The notes under the pieces are model-generated. The model searched no databases and was not told the origin of the DNA. It saw only the letters and a program-made list of their open reading frames with translations. From assembly GCA_947167135.1 (NCBI GenBank), contig CAMVGV010000028.1:1-33829 (forward strand): 33,829 nucleotides of DNA, given 5' to 3'. Positions within the stretch are counted from its first letter, which is position 1; every line of letters begins with the position of its first letter. This DNA comes from an uncultured Lachnospiraceae bacterium. Its GTDB lineage: Bacteria; Bacillota; Clostridia; Lachnospirales; Lachnospiraceae. Shown one piece after another: positions 6,560 through 15,113 of this stretch. Position numbers and translations under genes: made by a program.

Positions 6560-8182
6560 ATGGACATTTACGCATACAGGAATATCATAGGGAGCAGGGA
6601 GAGCTTTTATTTTCTCAGGCAGGTGATGGTTATTGTCGGGCTCTTTACGGCGGGGCTTATACCTGCGGGTGTAATAAGAAAAAGGCTGCCCGGGAAAAGG
6701 GATATGCTGCTTGCCTTTCCGCTGGGGCTTTCGCTTTTCGGGGTATCGGGTTTTCTCCTCCTGATCTTTGGGGTCAGGCTTTCTGTACATAATATCATAG
6801 TTTTATATATTCTCCTGATGGCGGCATTTATTGCATATGTTAGGCTGAGACCCTGTGATGCGGGACAGCAGCTATATTTTGAAGATGAAGAAGTTCCGGC
6901 CGGTGATCTTCCGGATAAAGGTTCATTTAAGGAAGCGGAGAATAAGAAAAACAGCTGTAGGGATGCGGCTTTTGCTGCAGCAGGGTATGCTGTAGTAATC
7001 CTGGCGGCTCTTTTTTCCTGTTCGGGCATTCTTTCCCAGATCGTTACAAATGACTCCGTTTACTACTATTCTATGTATCCCTCCATTCTTGTTCACGACG
7101 GCTTTATTTCCGCAAGCCTTGACAAGTACCTTACGGATGTGGGTCAAACAACGGCCGTTATACAATGCCTTCCTTTTTTGTTTGATTTTGACCAGAGCTT
7201 TGGAATACAGCATTTCCTGAATATAAATTTCATCCTGATCTTTTTTACCGGATTGTATGAGGCTTTTTCAGGCTTTTATGATTTATGTAAACCTGGTTTT
7301 TCTCTTGCCGCGTCACTACTCGGAACCCTCTTTCTCGTGAGCTGTGAGCCTTTTATTGTACTGTCTAAATGGATATTGTCTAACGTTTACTTTATGGATT
7401 TTCTTTTCATTGTGTTTTTGCTGGAGCTTACTGCAGGTGGTGGAGGAAGAGGATCTGACAACACTTTTCCTGACAGGGCAGAGGAGAGGCTTTTGGATTT
7501 CAGGATCCTCTTTATGAGTGCTTTTCTCATTATGAGCCGGATGGAGGGGGGCGTTCTGGTATTTGTTCTGGCTCTTGCCTTTTCCGTACTTCCGATAGGA
7601 AAAGAAAAGCTTCTGATCCATTTCGCTCTGCCTCTGTGTATAATGGAAGTAGGATATTATGGGATGATCTACCTGCGGATCGGTATTGACCCCTTATACA
7701 GCTTTCTTGATCCAAAGACTGCCCTGCTAATGGTTGGATTGATAGTGGCACTGATGGTTTACATAATATTAATACGGGACAGGATAAAGAACGCATATCT
7801 GCCGTTATTGCTGCTAATCCTGCTGACCCTGGGAAATGCCGGACTTCTGTTTATAAACAGCGGACGTTATCTTACAAATCTCAAGGCATTTTTCCTGAAT
7901 GTAAGACTGGGTAACGGCTGGGGTCTCTTTTTAATAGTGATCGTTATTTATTGTATTATGCTTATATATGAGCTTGTAAGGAGAAGAGGCAGGGATATTC
8001 CGGTTGTGCTGTTTCTCCCTGCGGCGCTGGTGCTTGCGGTCATTGCCGTGTGCTTTGCAAGAGGCGGTGTGCTGGCGGTGAGGACCAGCGATTCGGGAAA
8101 CAGGGTTCTTATGGAGATCGTGCCGCTGCTTGTATTTTCGGTATTTGTGCAGGGGATTTCCTTTATTCGGGAAAGATCCTGA
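6560..8182 (+). CDS. GT-C-like polytopic membrane protein, possibly 5'-truncated
   Basis: 540 aa with about a dozen membrane segments, the first at about 22-38. The large outside loop after about residue 155 contains TNDSVYYYSMYPSILVHDGF, like the acidic first-loop motif of GT-C glycosyltransferases that use polyprenyl-phosphate sugars; the rest is not recognisable. A cytoplasmic insertion (about 97-133) is highly charged. The start is doubtful. The ATG has AAGGA only one or two bases before it, and the same frame is open, with protein-like composition, from 6458 without any ATG, GTG or TTG. The true start may have been lost. The stop codon lies in a sequence resembling the short AGGATGACA repeat. 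Confidence 0.62.
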   Translation: MDIYAYRNIIGSRESFYFLRQVMVIVGLFTAGLIPAGVIRKRLPGKRDMLLAFPLGLSLFGVSGFLLLIFGVRLSVHNIIVLYILLMAAFIAYVRLRPCDAGQQLYFEDEEVPAGDLPDKGSFKEAENKKNSCRDAAFAAAGYAVVILAALFSCSGILSQIVTNDSVYYYSMYPSILVHDGFISASLDKYLTDVGQTTAVIQCLPFLFDFDQSFGIQHFLNINFILIFFTGLYEAFSGFYDLCKPGFSLAASLLGTLFLVSCEPFIVLSKWILSNVYFMDFLFIVFLLELTAGGGGRGSDNTFPDRAEERLLDFRILFMSAFLIMSRMEGGVLVFVLALAFSVLPIGKEKLLIHFALPLCIMEVGYYGMIYLRIGIDPLYSFLDPKTALLMVGLIVALMVYIILIRDRIKNAYLPLLLLILLTLGNAGLLFINSGRYLTNLKAFFLNVRLGNGWGLFLIVIVIYCIMLIYELVRRRGRDIPVVLFLPAALVLAVIAVCFARGGVLAVRTSDSGNRVLMEIVPLLVFSVFVQGISFIRERS

Positions 8183-8199
8183 GCGATAGTTGAAGGTAA

Positions 8200-8247
8200 C
8201 TATTCAGAACAGTCACTTGCGGAACCGCAAGTGACGTATGAAAACCA
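8200..8247 (+). repeat. 48-bp hairpin repeat, copy 2
   Basis: Second copy of the block at 5398-5445. Here the stem is longer: CACTTGCGG (8214-8222) pairs with CCGCAAGTG (8225-8233), a 20-bp perfect inverted repeat. It ends 18 bp before the next start codon, so an RNA hairpin would form in the leader of the reductase gene. Confidence 0.8.
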
Positions 8248-8265
8248 AGGCAGATTGTGTAAATA

Positions 8266-8952
8266 ATGAAAACAGTATTGATAACCGGGGCGTCCAGAGG
8301 AATAGGCAGGGCGGTGGCTCAAAAATTCCAGAAAGAGGGCTATGAGCTTTTTCTTATCTGTCATAGGGATGTCGGGGATCTTCGGGAATTTAGGGGACAT
8401 CACTATGCCGGAGACGTGGGAGATCCCTCTTTTATTAAAAGTGTGATGGATGAGATAGAGAGCATTGATGTGCTCATAAATAACGCCGGTATAGCTTACT
8501 ACGGGCTTTTGCAGGATATGACCTTCGATGAATGGGACAGTGTGATACGCACTAATCTTACGTCAATGTTTCTGACCTGCAGGGAAGCGATACCGAAAAT
8601 GCTAAGGAACAGATCGGGGAAGATAATAAATGTATCCTCCGTATGGGGGAGCGCGGGAGCCGCGATGGAAAGCGCTTACTCCGCTTCAAAGGGCGGTGTT
8701 GATGCCTTTACCAGGGCTCTTGCAAAGGAGCTGGCACCTAGCAATATACAGGTTAATGCGATCGCTCCCGGAGTCATAGATACGGATATGAATAAGCACT
8801 TAAGTCCGGAAGAACGCTCAGCGCTTATTTCGGAGATACCGGCAGACAGGATGGGAAGCCCCGGGGAAGCTGCGGAACTTATATTTCAGCTTGCGGAAAG
8901 CAATTCATATCTTACCGGTCAGGTGATAAGTCTTAACGGCGGATGGTTTTAA
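8266..8952 (+). CDS. FabG-like short-chain dehydrogenase/reductase
   Basis: 228-aa classical SDR. The NAD(P) motif TGASRGIG (7-14) and NNAG (72-75) are intact, and the catalytic tetrad is Asn97, Ser125, Tyr138 (YSASK) and Lys142. The C-terminal GQVISLNGGWF is the usual end of 3-oxoacyl-ACP reductases. Its position next to a polysaccharide locus allows three roles: fatty acid synthesis, keto-sugar reduction (as YerF does in yersiniose synthesis) or reduction of an ACP-bound intermediate. The sequence does not decide. The start is weakly supported: only AAGG about 17 bases upstream, next to the 48-bp repeat. Confidence 0.88.
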   Translation: MKTVLITGASRGIGRAVAQKFQKEGYELFLICHRDVGDLREFRGHHYAGDVGDPSFIKSVMDEIESIDVLINNAGIAYYGLLQDMTFDEWDSVIRTNLTSMFLTCREAIPKMLRNRSGKIINVSSVWGSAGAAMESAYSASKGGVDAFTRALAKELAPSNIQVNAIAPGVIDTDMNKHLSPEERSALISEIPADRMGSPGEAAELIFQLAESNSYLTGQVISLNGGWF

Positions 8953-9004
8953 CCAAGTCCTGGTTCAGGCTCCGACAGAGTTTCAACGCTAATCGAGGAT
9001 GTCA

Positions 9005-11761
9005 ATGTTATGTAAACAAAAACGGATAGCTGCAGAGTGTCTGATCCCCGCGTTTGTTACGCTCCTTATCTTTTCGGGAGTGCTTTTTTCTAAAGGGATC
9101 TTTCCCTTCGGTGATAATCTCATAGACTACTATGATATGGGGCAGACAAATGCGCCTCTATATTATCATATCTGGGATTTTCTCCACGGAAGGTCGGCTC
9201 TTTTTTTTGACTGGTATATTAACTGCGGGCAGAATCTCGCTATGGGAAGCGCCATACAGTGGAATATCTCTCCATTTAATCTCTTTTTTCTTTTGATACC
9301 AAGAGAACTCACCTATCCCTCACTGTCCGTATTTATGGGGCTGCACCTCTTATTCATGTCATTTAATATGGCTTATTTTCTGCGGAGCATATTTCCTGAG
9401 CTTAAGCGCAGTGTGGTCTTTATTTCTGCGCTTTCATACGGTCTATGCGGATATACACTGACGCATTATACTATCCCGACCTATCTTGACACTGCCGTAT
9501 TCTTCCCGATATTTGCGCTTTCTCTTGTGCGTCTTTTAAGAGGCAGCGGAAGGGTAATGTATGCCCTGATGCTCGGCTTTATGACCGCACTAAGCTATTA
9601 TCTGGGGTTTATGCACCTGATCTATGTACTCCTGTTCTCAGGAGTTTACATAACACTAATCTGCCCCGATAAGACTGTGCGGAAGGAGAGGGCAGCAGAC
9701 CTGGCGGTGGGAACAGTTGCCGGAATTCTGCTTTCATTCTTTATGCTGCTCCCATCGGTAATGCAGATGACGCTTTCATCAAGATTTAATTCAAATCTTT
9801 CAGGAGGCGTCCTTGAAACCATGATTTCGATCCTGAATTCTGTAGGCGCGGATGAGTATTATGTGAAGTATTTCCAGCTCTATGCCTTGGAATTCTTTAT
9901 AGTTTTAATAATTGCAGGGGTTATTTATTTCAGAAGAGAGCGGAGATTTGTCATTACGGTGCTTTCAGCTGTTTTTATCCCCTGTGCGCTTATACCCTTT
10001 GAATCCATAAATATACTCTGGCACTTCGGCACCTATTATCACTATCCCATAAGATGCGGATATCTCATACCTTTTTCAATTATCGCGGCGGCCGCCTACT
10101 TAACGGAAAGAGCGGAGAAGGAGACAAAGGGCATGGCAGCCGCAGCCCCGGCGGAAAGAGCGGGGAAGGGGACAGAGGGCATGGCAGCCGCAGCGTTCGC
10201 TGCTCTTATTATCCTTATTAGAATATATGATAATAAAGCGCCATGGGATATAAGGCTGCTGTTTTCGCGTGCGGCTATGCTTTGGATCACGGTGTGCATT
10301 ATGTTAACCGCATTGTTCCTTCTTCTCGGAACGTTGAAGAAGCTCGAGGGCAGCAGACTGAACCATATGATGACCCGGATTTTTATGCCTGTGGTTATAG
10401 CTGAACTGATCCTTGGCGCCTATGTGGGATACGGACTTCCGAAATTCACCGACAGGTTTTTCGCCGATCCGGAGCAGAGCGGGGAATACATCCTTAAGGC
10501 AGAGGCCTTCAGCGAGGCAGCGGAGGGATATTTTAGCGCTTCTGATGAAAATTGCAGGACAGAGAGGCTTAAGAATCCGGATACGGATCTCAACACCAAT
10601 TACGGAATGGTTATAAGACATGCCACGGTGACAGGATGGGCCAATACAGCCACAGGGGAAATGATAAAGTGCGCCGAGAAGCTTGGCTACAGTACCCACT
10701 TTATGAGGATACTGGATTCAGGGGGAACCCTCTTTACGGATTCGCTGCTGCAGGTAAAGGATATAGTGACCGTGAGAGAGTATGAAGATGATGTCAGGTC
10801 GGTTTACATAAAACAAGGTGAATTTAAAACCTCTGAGGGAGAATACTATCTGTACCATAACGCTTTAAGTCTGCCCTTTGCCCTTGCGGTTCCCAATACT
10901 ATTGAAGATGCAGACCTTACGGAAGGGAGTATTACGGAAAACAATAACCTTCTGTATAAGGCTCTGTCGGGGGATGCGGAAAACATAGCCGATGTTATCA
11001 AAATATCGGAGCTTAAAAATAACAGTCGCAATAACAATGGAAATGCTGTTGAAATAGAGGTTTCCGGAAGGAAGGCTCTGTATCTTGGCAAAGGAAAGGC
11101 AGAGGAGATACGGGTGAACGGAAAGACAGTAGCGGTACCGAGCATAGGAGATCCCGAGAACAAAGCCTATCCGGCGTGGTTTAATTCTAATCTGCTGTTC
11201 CTCGGGATCTTTGAAAACAGCGCAGTTGAACTGGATTGTCCGGAAAAGTCGAGAATAATAACGATAGATATTGATAAGCTGAAGGCGCTTTCCGGAAAGC
11301 TTGAGGCTGAAGAAAAGAGAACAGGGGCGGGTGCGCCTGCAGCGGGAAAGAGCAATATTAGCTTCAGTATTACGGGAGACCGGAGCAGAAACCACGCGCT
11401 TATTCCTCTGTCATTCAGCCCGGGGTGGTGCGCTAAGGTTAACGGAGAAAAAAGAACCCTTAAGGATTTCGGAGGACTGTTTATGCTGCTTCCGATCGAT
11501 CAGGGAGAGAACAGGGTCGAATTAAGCTTTTCGCCTCCGGGACATAAAGCGGGAATGATCATAACGATAATTGCCTTGATCCTTGTCGCGGCTTTGGTTT
11601 ACATAAAATGGATGAAAGCTGCGGGCAATGCTGTTCTATCTGCCATATCTTCTGTGCTATATTATCTTTATTATTTCATCTTCATTTCAGCGGCATTAGT
11701 ATTATATCTGATACCGGTATGCTGGTTTGCCCTGCATGAGCTTTTAAGGATCCTGAGATAG
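9005..11761 (+). CDS. YfhO-family membrane glycosyltransferase (first copy)
   Basis: 918 aa. The N-terminal half holds about 10-12 membrane segments, then comes a long outside region (about 470-840), then a last pair of membrane segments at the C terminus (IIALILVAALVYI; FIFISAALVLYLIPVCWFAL). Acidic Asp37, Asp41 and Asp44 after the first segment (FGDNLIDYYD) match the GT-C active loop. YfhO proteins transfer a sugar from polyprenyl phosphate to a surface polymer such as lipoteichoic acid. The start at 9005 fits GAGG (8995-8998) better than the ATG at 8999. An in-frame 48-bp tandem duplication lies at 10104-10199. Confidence 0.87.
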   Translation: MLCKQKRIAAECLIPAFVTLLIFSGVLFSKGIFPFGDNLIDYYDMGQTNAPLYYHIWDFLHGRSALFFDWYINCGQNLAMGSAIQWNISPFNLFFLLIPRELTYPSLSVFMGLHLLFMSFNMAYFLRSIFPELKRSVVFISALSYGLCGYTLTHYTIPTYLDTAVFFPIFALSLVRLLRGSGRVMYALMLGFMTALSYYLGFMHLIYVLLFSGVYITLICPDKTVRKERAADLAVGTVAGILLSFFMLLPSVMQMTLSSRFNSNLSGGVLETMISILNSVGADEYYVKYFQLYALEFFIVLIIAGVIYFRRERRFVITVLSAVFIPCALIPFESINILWHFGTYYHYPIRCGYLIPFSIIAAAAYLTERAEKETKGMAAAAPAERAGKGTEGMAAAAFAALIILIRIYDNKAPWDIRLLFSRAAMLWITVCIMLTALFLLLGTLKKLEGSRLNHMMTRIFMPVVIAELILGAYVGYGLPKFTDRFFADPEQSGEYILKAEAFSEAAEGYFSASDENCRTERLKNPDTDLNTNYGMVIRHATVTGWANTATGEMIKCAEKLGYSTHFMRILDSGGTLFTDSLLQVKDIVTVREYEDDVRSVYIKQGEFKTSEGEYYLYHNALSLPFALAVPNTIEDADLTEGSITENNNLLYKALSGDAENIADVIKISELKNNSRNNNGNAVEIEVSGRKALYLGKGKAEEIRVNGKTVAVPSIGDPENKAYPAWFNSNLLFLGIFENSAVELDCPEKSRIITIDIDKLKALSGKLEAEEKRTGAGAPAAGKSNISFSITGDRSRNHALIPLSFSPGWCAKVNGEKRTLKDFGGLFMLLPIDQGENRVELSFSPPGHKAGMIITIIALILVAALVYIKWMKAAGNAVLSAISSVLYYLYYFIFISAALVLYLIPVCWFALHELLRILR
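10104..10199 (+). repeat. In-frame 48-bp tandem duplication
   Basis: Units 10104-10151 and 10152-10199 align over 48 bp with a few differences, encoding ERAEKETKGMAAAAPA then ERAGKGTEGMAAAAFA. The duplication lies in a loop between membrane segments, where a 16-residue insertion is likely to be tolerated. Confidence 0.85.
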
Positions 11762-11779
11762 TCCATATCGACTATACAG

Positions 11780-11806
11780 TGTCATTCTGAGCGGAGCGAA
11801 GAATCT
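11780..11806 (-). repeat. Short dispersed repeat, inverted copy
   Basis: Read on the minus strand this is AGATTCTTCGCTCCGCTC followed by AGAATGACA. It is the same family as 5190-5217, 16724-16851, 22201-22241 and 33738-33829, but in the opposite direction and with compensating changes (ATTCT/AGAAT for ATCCT/AGGAT), so the terminal pairing is kept. Confidence 0.75.
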
Positions 11807-11864
11807 TGGTCAGGTAATTCGGGGCATATTCCCGTAAAGGATTTATAAATATTGGGTTTTAGGG

Positions 11865-11870
11865 TATAAT
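11865..11870 (+). promoter_or_regulatory. Likely promoter of the polysaccharide operon
   Basis: A perfect TATAAT -10 lies in the only sizeable gap (11762-11932) of the polysaccharide locus. The best -35 at 17-bp spacing is the weak TTTATA (11842-11847), so an activator or a different spacing may apply. Transcription from here would leave a leader of about 55 bases before rfbF. I see no other strong promoter up to the right edge. Confidence 0.5.
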
Positions 11871-11932
11871 ATTCATTTAGGAGCTGTTCACAAATAACTT
11901 TACAGCAAGTCTTGACAGGATCGGTTTAATGC

Positions 11933-12706
11933 ATGAAAGTAGTAATTCTTGCGGGCGGACTCGGTACAAGGATCTCGGAAGAGAGCCATTTAAGACCGAA
12001 ACCCATGATAGAGATTGGTGATAAGCCGATACTCTGGCACATAATGAAGGAGTATTCCCATTTCGGTTTCAATGAATTCATTATCTGCCTCGGATATAAA
12101 CAGCATATAGTAAAGGAGTTTTTCGCAGATTACTACCTGTATTCTTCGGATGTTACCTTTGATCTTTCAAAAAACAGTATGGAGGTCCATAATCACTACG
12201 CGGAGCCCTGGAAGGTGACATTGGTGGATACGGGTCTTCATACCATGACCGGAGGCAGGATAAAAAGGGTCAGAGACTATATCGGTGATGAGACATTTAT
12301 GTTAACCTATGGTGACGGGGTTTCGGATGTGAATATAAAGGAGCTTCTGGAATTCCATAGATCCCACGGAAAGATCGGAACCTTAACCGCCATTGCGGTG
12401 GATCAGAGGTTCGGAGTTCTTGATATAGGAAGGGAAGGAAAGATACGGGAATTCGCCGAAAAGGAAGAAAAGGACGAGAGCGTTGTAAACGGCGGATATA
12501 TGGTGTTTGAGCCCCGGATCTTTGATTATCTGGAGGATGACAGTACCGTATTTGAGAAGGAACCCCTAAAGCAGCTTGCCCATGAGGATGAGCTCAGGGC
12601 ATTTCTTCATAAGGGCTTCTGGAAATGCATGGATACCCAGAGAGAGAAGGAACAGCTGGAAAAACTCTGGGCTTCGGGAAAGGCACCATGGAAGGTATGG
12701 GAATGA
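11933..12706 (+). CDS. rfbF: Glucose-1-phosphate cytidylyltransferase
   Basis: 257-aa cytoplasmic enzyme that joins CTP and glucose-1-phosphate to give CDP-glucose, first step of the CDP-3,6-dideoxyhexose pathway. The nucleotide-binding start MKVVILAGGLGTRISEESHL is complete, with RPKPMIEIGDKPILWHIM, the metal-binding YGDGVSDV and NGGYMVFEP all as in RfbF/DdhA. Length is as usual. AGGA lies 12 bases before the ATG. The end overlaps rfbG by 4 bp (ATGA), so they are translationally coupled. It is the first gene after the likely promoter at 11865. Confidence 0.96.
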   Translation: MKVVILAGGLGTRISEESHLRPKPMIEIGDKPILWHIMKEYSHFGFNEFIICLGYKQHIVKEFFADYYLYSSDVTFDLSKNSMEVHNHYAEPWKVTLVDTGLHTMTGGRIKRVRDYIGDETFMLTYGDGVSDVNIKELLEFHRSHGKIGTLTAIAVDQRFGVLDIGREGKIREFAEKEEKDESVVNGGYMVFEPRIFDYLEDDSTVFEKEPLKQLAHEDELRAFLHKGFWKCMDTQREKEQLEKLWASGKAPWKVWE

Positions 12707-13767
12707 AGGAGCTTTCATTTTATAAAGGAAAAAAGGTGCTTATTACCGGACATACAGGATTTAAGGGGGGTTATTTAAGCGCGCTTCTGTCATCAGCCGG
12801 AGCTTTGGTCACAGGCTATTCACTGGAGCCGCCTACGGATCCCTCTCTTTTTGAGTTATGTAAACTCGGATCTGACGTTGACCATATCATAGGGGATGTA
12901 AGGGACTATGAAAAGCTTTTTAAGGTATTTAAGGAGAAGAAGCCGGAGATAGTTTTTCATCTGGCAGCGCAGCCCATTGTCCGGACCTCCTATCGTGAAC
13001 CCAGACTTACTTATGAAACCAATGTGATGGGAACGGTAAATCTCCTGGAATGTGTGAGGGAGACAGACTCCGTGAGGAGTGTTCTTAATGTCACAACCGA
13101 CAAGGTATATCTTAATAACGATGAGGATAAAGCATTTACGGAGGATATGCCGCTTGACGGCTATGACCCTTATTCAAACAGCAAATCCTGCTCTGAGCTT
13201 GTGACACACAGCTACATTAAGAGCTTCTTTAGTGACGCTGATGCGCCGCGCCTTTCCACCGCAAGAGCCGGAAATGTCATAGGCGGCGGTGACTTTGCCT
13301 CTGACCGCCTTATTCCGGACTGTGTGAGGGCTGCTGAAAGCCGTGAAAAAGTGATAATAAGGAATCCCGCTTCGACCCGTCCCTTCCAGCATGTTCTGGA
13401 ACCGGTAACGGTATATGCGGATATAGCCGCAAGGCAGTATGATGAGCCGGAATATGCGGATTTTTATAATGTGGGACCGGAGCTTTCGGATGTAAAGAGC
13501 GCCGGGGAGCTTGCGGAGATATTCTGCCGGGAGTGGGGAGACGGCCTTGAAGCAAAGGTAAGGAATGACGGAGGCCCCCATGAAGCTTCTTTTCTGAAGC
13601 TTGACTGTGCAAAGCTGAAGAAAAAGCTTGGATGGAAAAGCGTCTGGAATGTTGAAGAAGCAGTGAAGAAGACCGTTCAGTGGAGCAGGGTCTATGTTGA
13701 GAAGGGCGATGTGAGGAAGGAGCTTTTCAGGCAGATCGAAGAATACCTGAGTGACGGGAAAGAATAA
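12703..13767 (+). CDS. rfbG: CDP-glucose 4,6-dehydratase
   Basis: 354-aa extended SDR that oxidises CDP-glucose at C4 and removes water to give CDP-4-keto-6-deoxyglucose, using bound NAD+. GHTGFKGGYL (16-25) is the cofactor motif and Tyr157-SNSK161 the catalytic YxxxK; LNVTTDKVY and RAGNVIGGGDF are family blocks. The start at 12703 was chosen for the ATGA overlap with rfbF and a GGAAGG just upstream; a frame from 12625 would lie inside rfbF. The stop TAA shares one base with the next ATG. Confidence 0.95.
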   Translation: MKELSFYKGKKVLITGHTGFKGGYLSALLSSAGALVTGYSLEPPTDPSLFELCKLGSDVDHIIGDVRDYEKLFKVFKEKKPEIVFHLAAQPIVRTSYREPRLTYETNVMGTVNLLECVRETDSVRSVLNVTTDKVYLNNDEDKAFTEDMPLDGYDPYSNSKSCSELVTHSYIKSFFSDADAPRLSTARAGNVIGGGDFASDRLIPDCVRAAESREKVIIRNPASTRPFQHVLEPVTVYADIAARQYDEPEYADFYNVGPELSDVKSAGELAEIFCREWGDGLEAKVRNDGGPHEASFLKLDCAKLKKKLGWKSVWNVEEAVKKTVQWSRVYVEKGDVRKELFRQIEEYLSDGKE

Positions 13768-15113
13768 TGAACTTTGATAATTTAAGTGAAAAGGAAGCCC
13801 GGGAAAAGATACTCGGGATCGTCCGGGAATATGCGGAAAAATACCATGAAGAGAAAAAGCCTTATAAGGAGGGAGACAGGATCCCCTACGCAGGGCGTGT
13901 TTATGATGCGGAGGAGATAACGAAGCTCGTTGATTCCTCCCTGGAATTCTGGCTTACCGCAGGGCGTTATACCGCGGAATTTGAAAAAAGCTTTGCGGAG
14001 TATCTGGGACTAAGATATGTTTCTATCGTAAACTCCGGCTCCAGTGCAAATCTCCTTGCCTTTATGACGCTTACAAGTCCTCTTCTGAAGGACAGGAGGA
14101 TAAGGCGCGGGGACGAGGTCATTACCGTTGCAGCGGGTTTTCCTACTACAGTAGCACCTGTTATCCAGTACGGGGCAGTTCCGGTTTTCCTTGATGTTAC
14201 AGTTCCGGGCTACAATATAGATGTAACAAGGCTTGAGGAAGCATATTCAGAAAAGACAAAGGCCGTTATGCTTGCCCATACCCTGGGGAATCCCTTCGAT
14301 CTGAAAAGTGTTAAGGATTTTTGCGACCGTCACGGTCTATGGCTTATTGAGGATAACTGCGATGCTCTTGGCTCCGTATATGAGCTTGACGGGGAAGAGA
14401 GGCTGACCGGAACGATAGGAGATATCGGGACCTCATCCTTTTATCCGCCCCATCATATGACCATGGGAGAGGGCGGAGCTGTATACACCGACGATCCGTT
14501 GCTCCATAAGATAATAAGGTCGATACGTGACTGGGGGCGTGACTGCAGCTGTGCTCCGGGAGTCGACAATTCCTGCGGACACCGTTATGACGGGAAGTAC
14601 GGGCTTCTTCCAAAGGGCTACGATCATAAATATGTGTATTCACACTTCGGCTACAACCTTAAGCCTACGGATATGCAGGCTGCCGTGGGGCTTGCTCAGT
14701 TAAAAAAATTCCCTTCATTTGTGAAAAGAAGAAGAGAGAATTTTGATATTCTTTATGAAGGATTTAAGGACTTAAGTGATGCTTTTATACTTCCAGAGGC
14801 CACGGAAAATTCAAGACCCTCCTGGTTTGGATTTTTACTTACGGTAAAGGAGGGCTTTTCCAGAAATAAAATAGTCAGATACATAGAGGATGAAAAGGTT
14901 CAGACCCGTATGCTATTTTCGGGGAACCTTATCAAGCACCCCTGCTTTGATGATATAAGGGATGACAATAGCTCCTACAGGGTCATAGGAGAACTTGAAA
15001 ATACGGACAGGATAATGAATGATACGTTCTGGATAGGGCTTTATCCCGGAATGGATGAGGCAAGGCTTGACAGAATGATAAGGGTAATACATGAGGCGGT
15101 AAAAAACAGCTGA
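13767..15113 (+). CDS. rfbH: CDP-4-keto-6-deoxyglucose 3-dehydratase (E1)
   Basis: 448-aa PMP- and [2Fe-2S]-dependent dehydratase that starts removal of the C3 hydroxyl to form the 3,6-dideoxyhexose. In the aspartate-aminotransferase-like fold, SFYPPHHMTMGEGGA carries His229-His230 where aminotransferases have the PLP lysine, the hallmark of RfbH/DdhC. GRDCSCAPGVDNSCG (Cys260, 262, 270) matches the iron-sulfur region. The enzyme needs an NADH-dependent reductase partner (E3, DdhD/RfbI type); none is encoded in this window. It overlaps rfbG and the next gene by one base each. Confidence 0.95.
   Translation: MNFDNLSEKEAREKILGIVREYAEKYHEEKKPYKEGDRIPYAGRVYDAEEITKLVDSSLEFWLTAGRYTAEFEKSFAEYLGLRYVSIVNSGSSANLLAFMTLTSPLLKDRRIRRGDEVITVAAGFPTTVAPVIQYGAVPVFLDVTVPGYNIDVTRLEEAYSEKTKAVMLAHTLGNPFDLKSVKDFCDRHGLWLIEDNCDALGSVYELDGEERLTGTIGDIGTSSFYPPHHMTMGEGGAVYTDDPLLHKIIRSIRDWGRDCSCAPGVDNSCGHRYDGKYGLLPKGYDHKYVYSHFGYNLKPTDMQAAVGLAQLKKFPSFVKRRRENFDILYEGFKDLSDAFILPEATENSRPSWFGFLLTVKEGFSRNKIVRYIEDEKVQTRMLFSGNLIKHPCFDDIRDDNSSYRVIGELENTDRIMNDTFWIGLYPGMDEARLDRMIRVIHEAVKNS

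Noticed and set aside
10865-11395. Long antisense frame inside the first YfhO gene, and similar antisense frames elsewhere
   Set aside because: They lie opposite well-supported genes, lack ribosome binding sites and recognisable domains, and arise from the codon pattern of the true gene.
12625-12702. Upstream start for RfbG
   Set aside because: This stretch lies inside rfbF in another frame and does not resemble the dehydratase; ATGA coupling at 12703 is far better.
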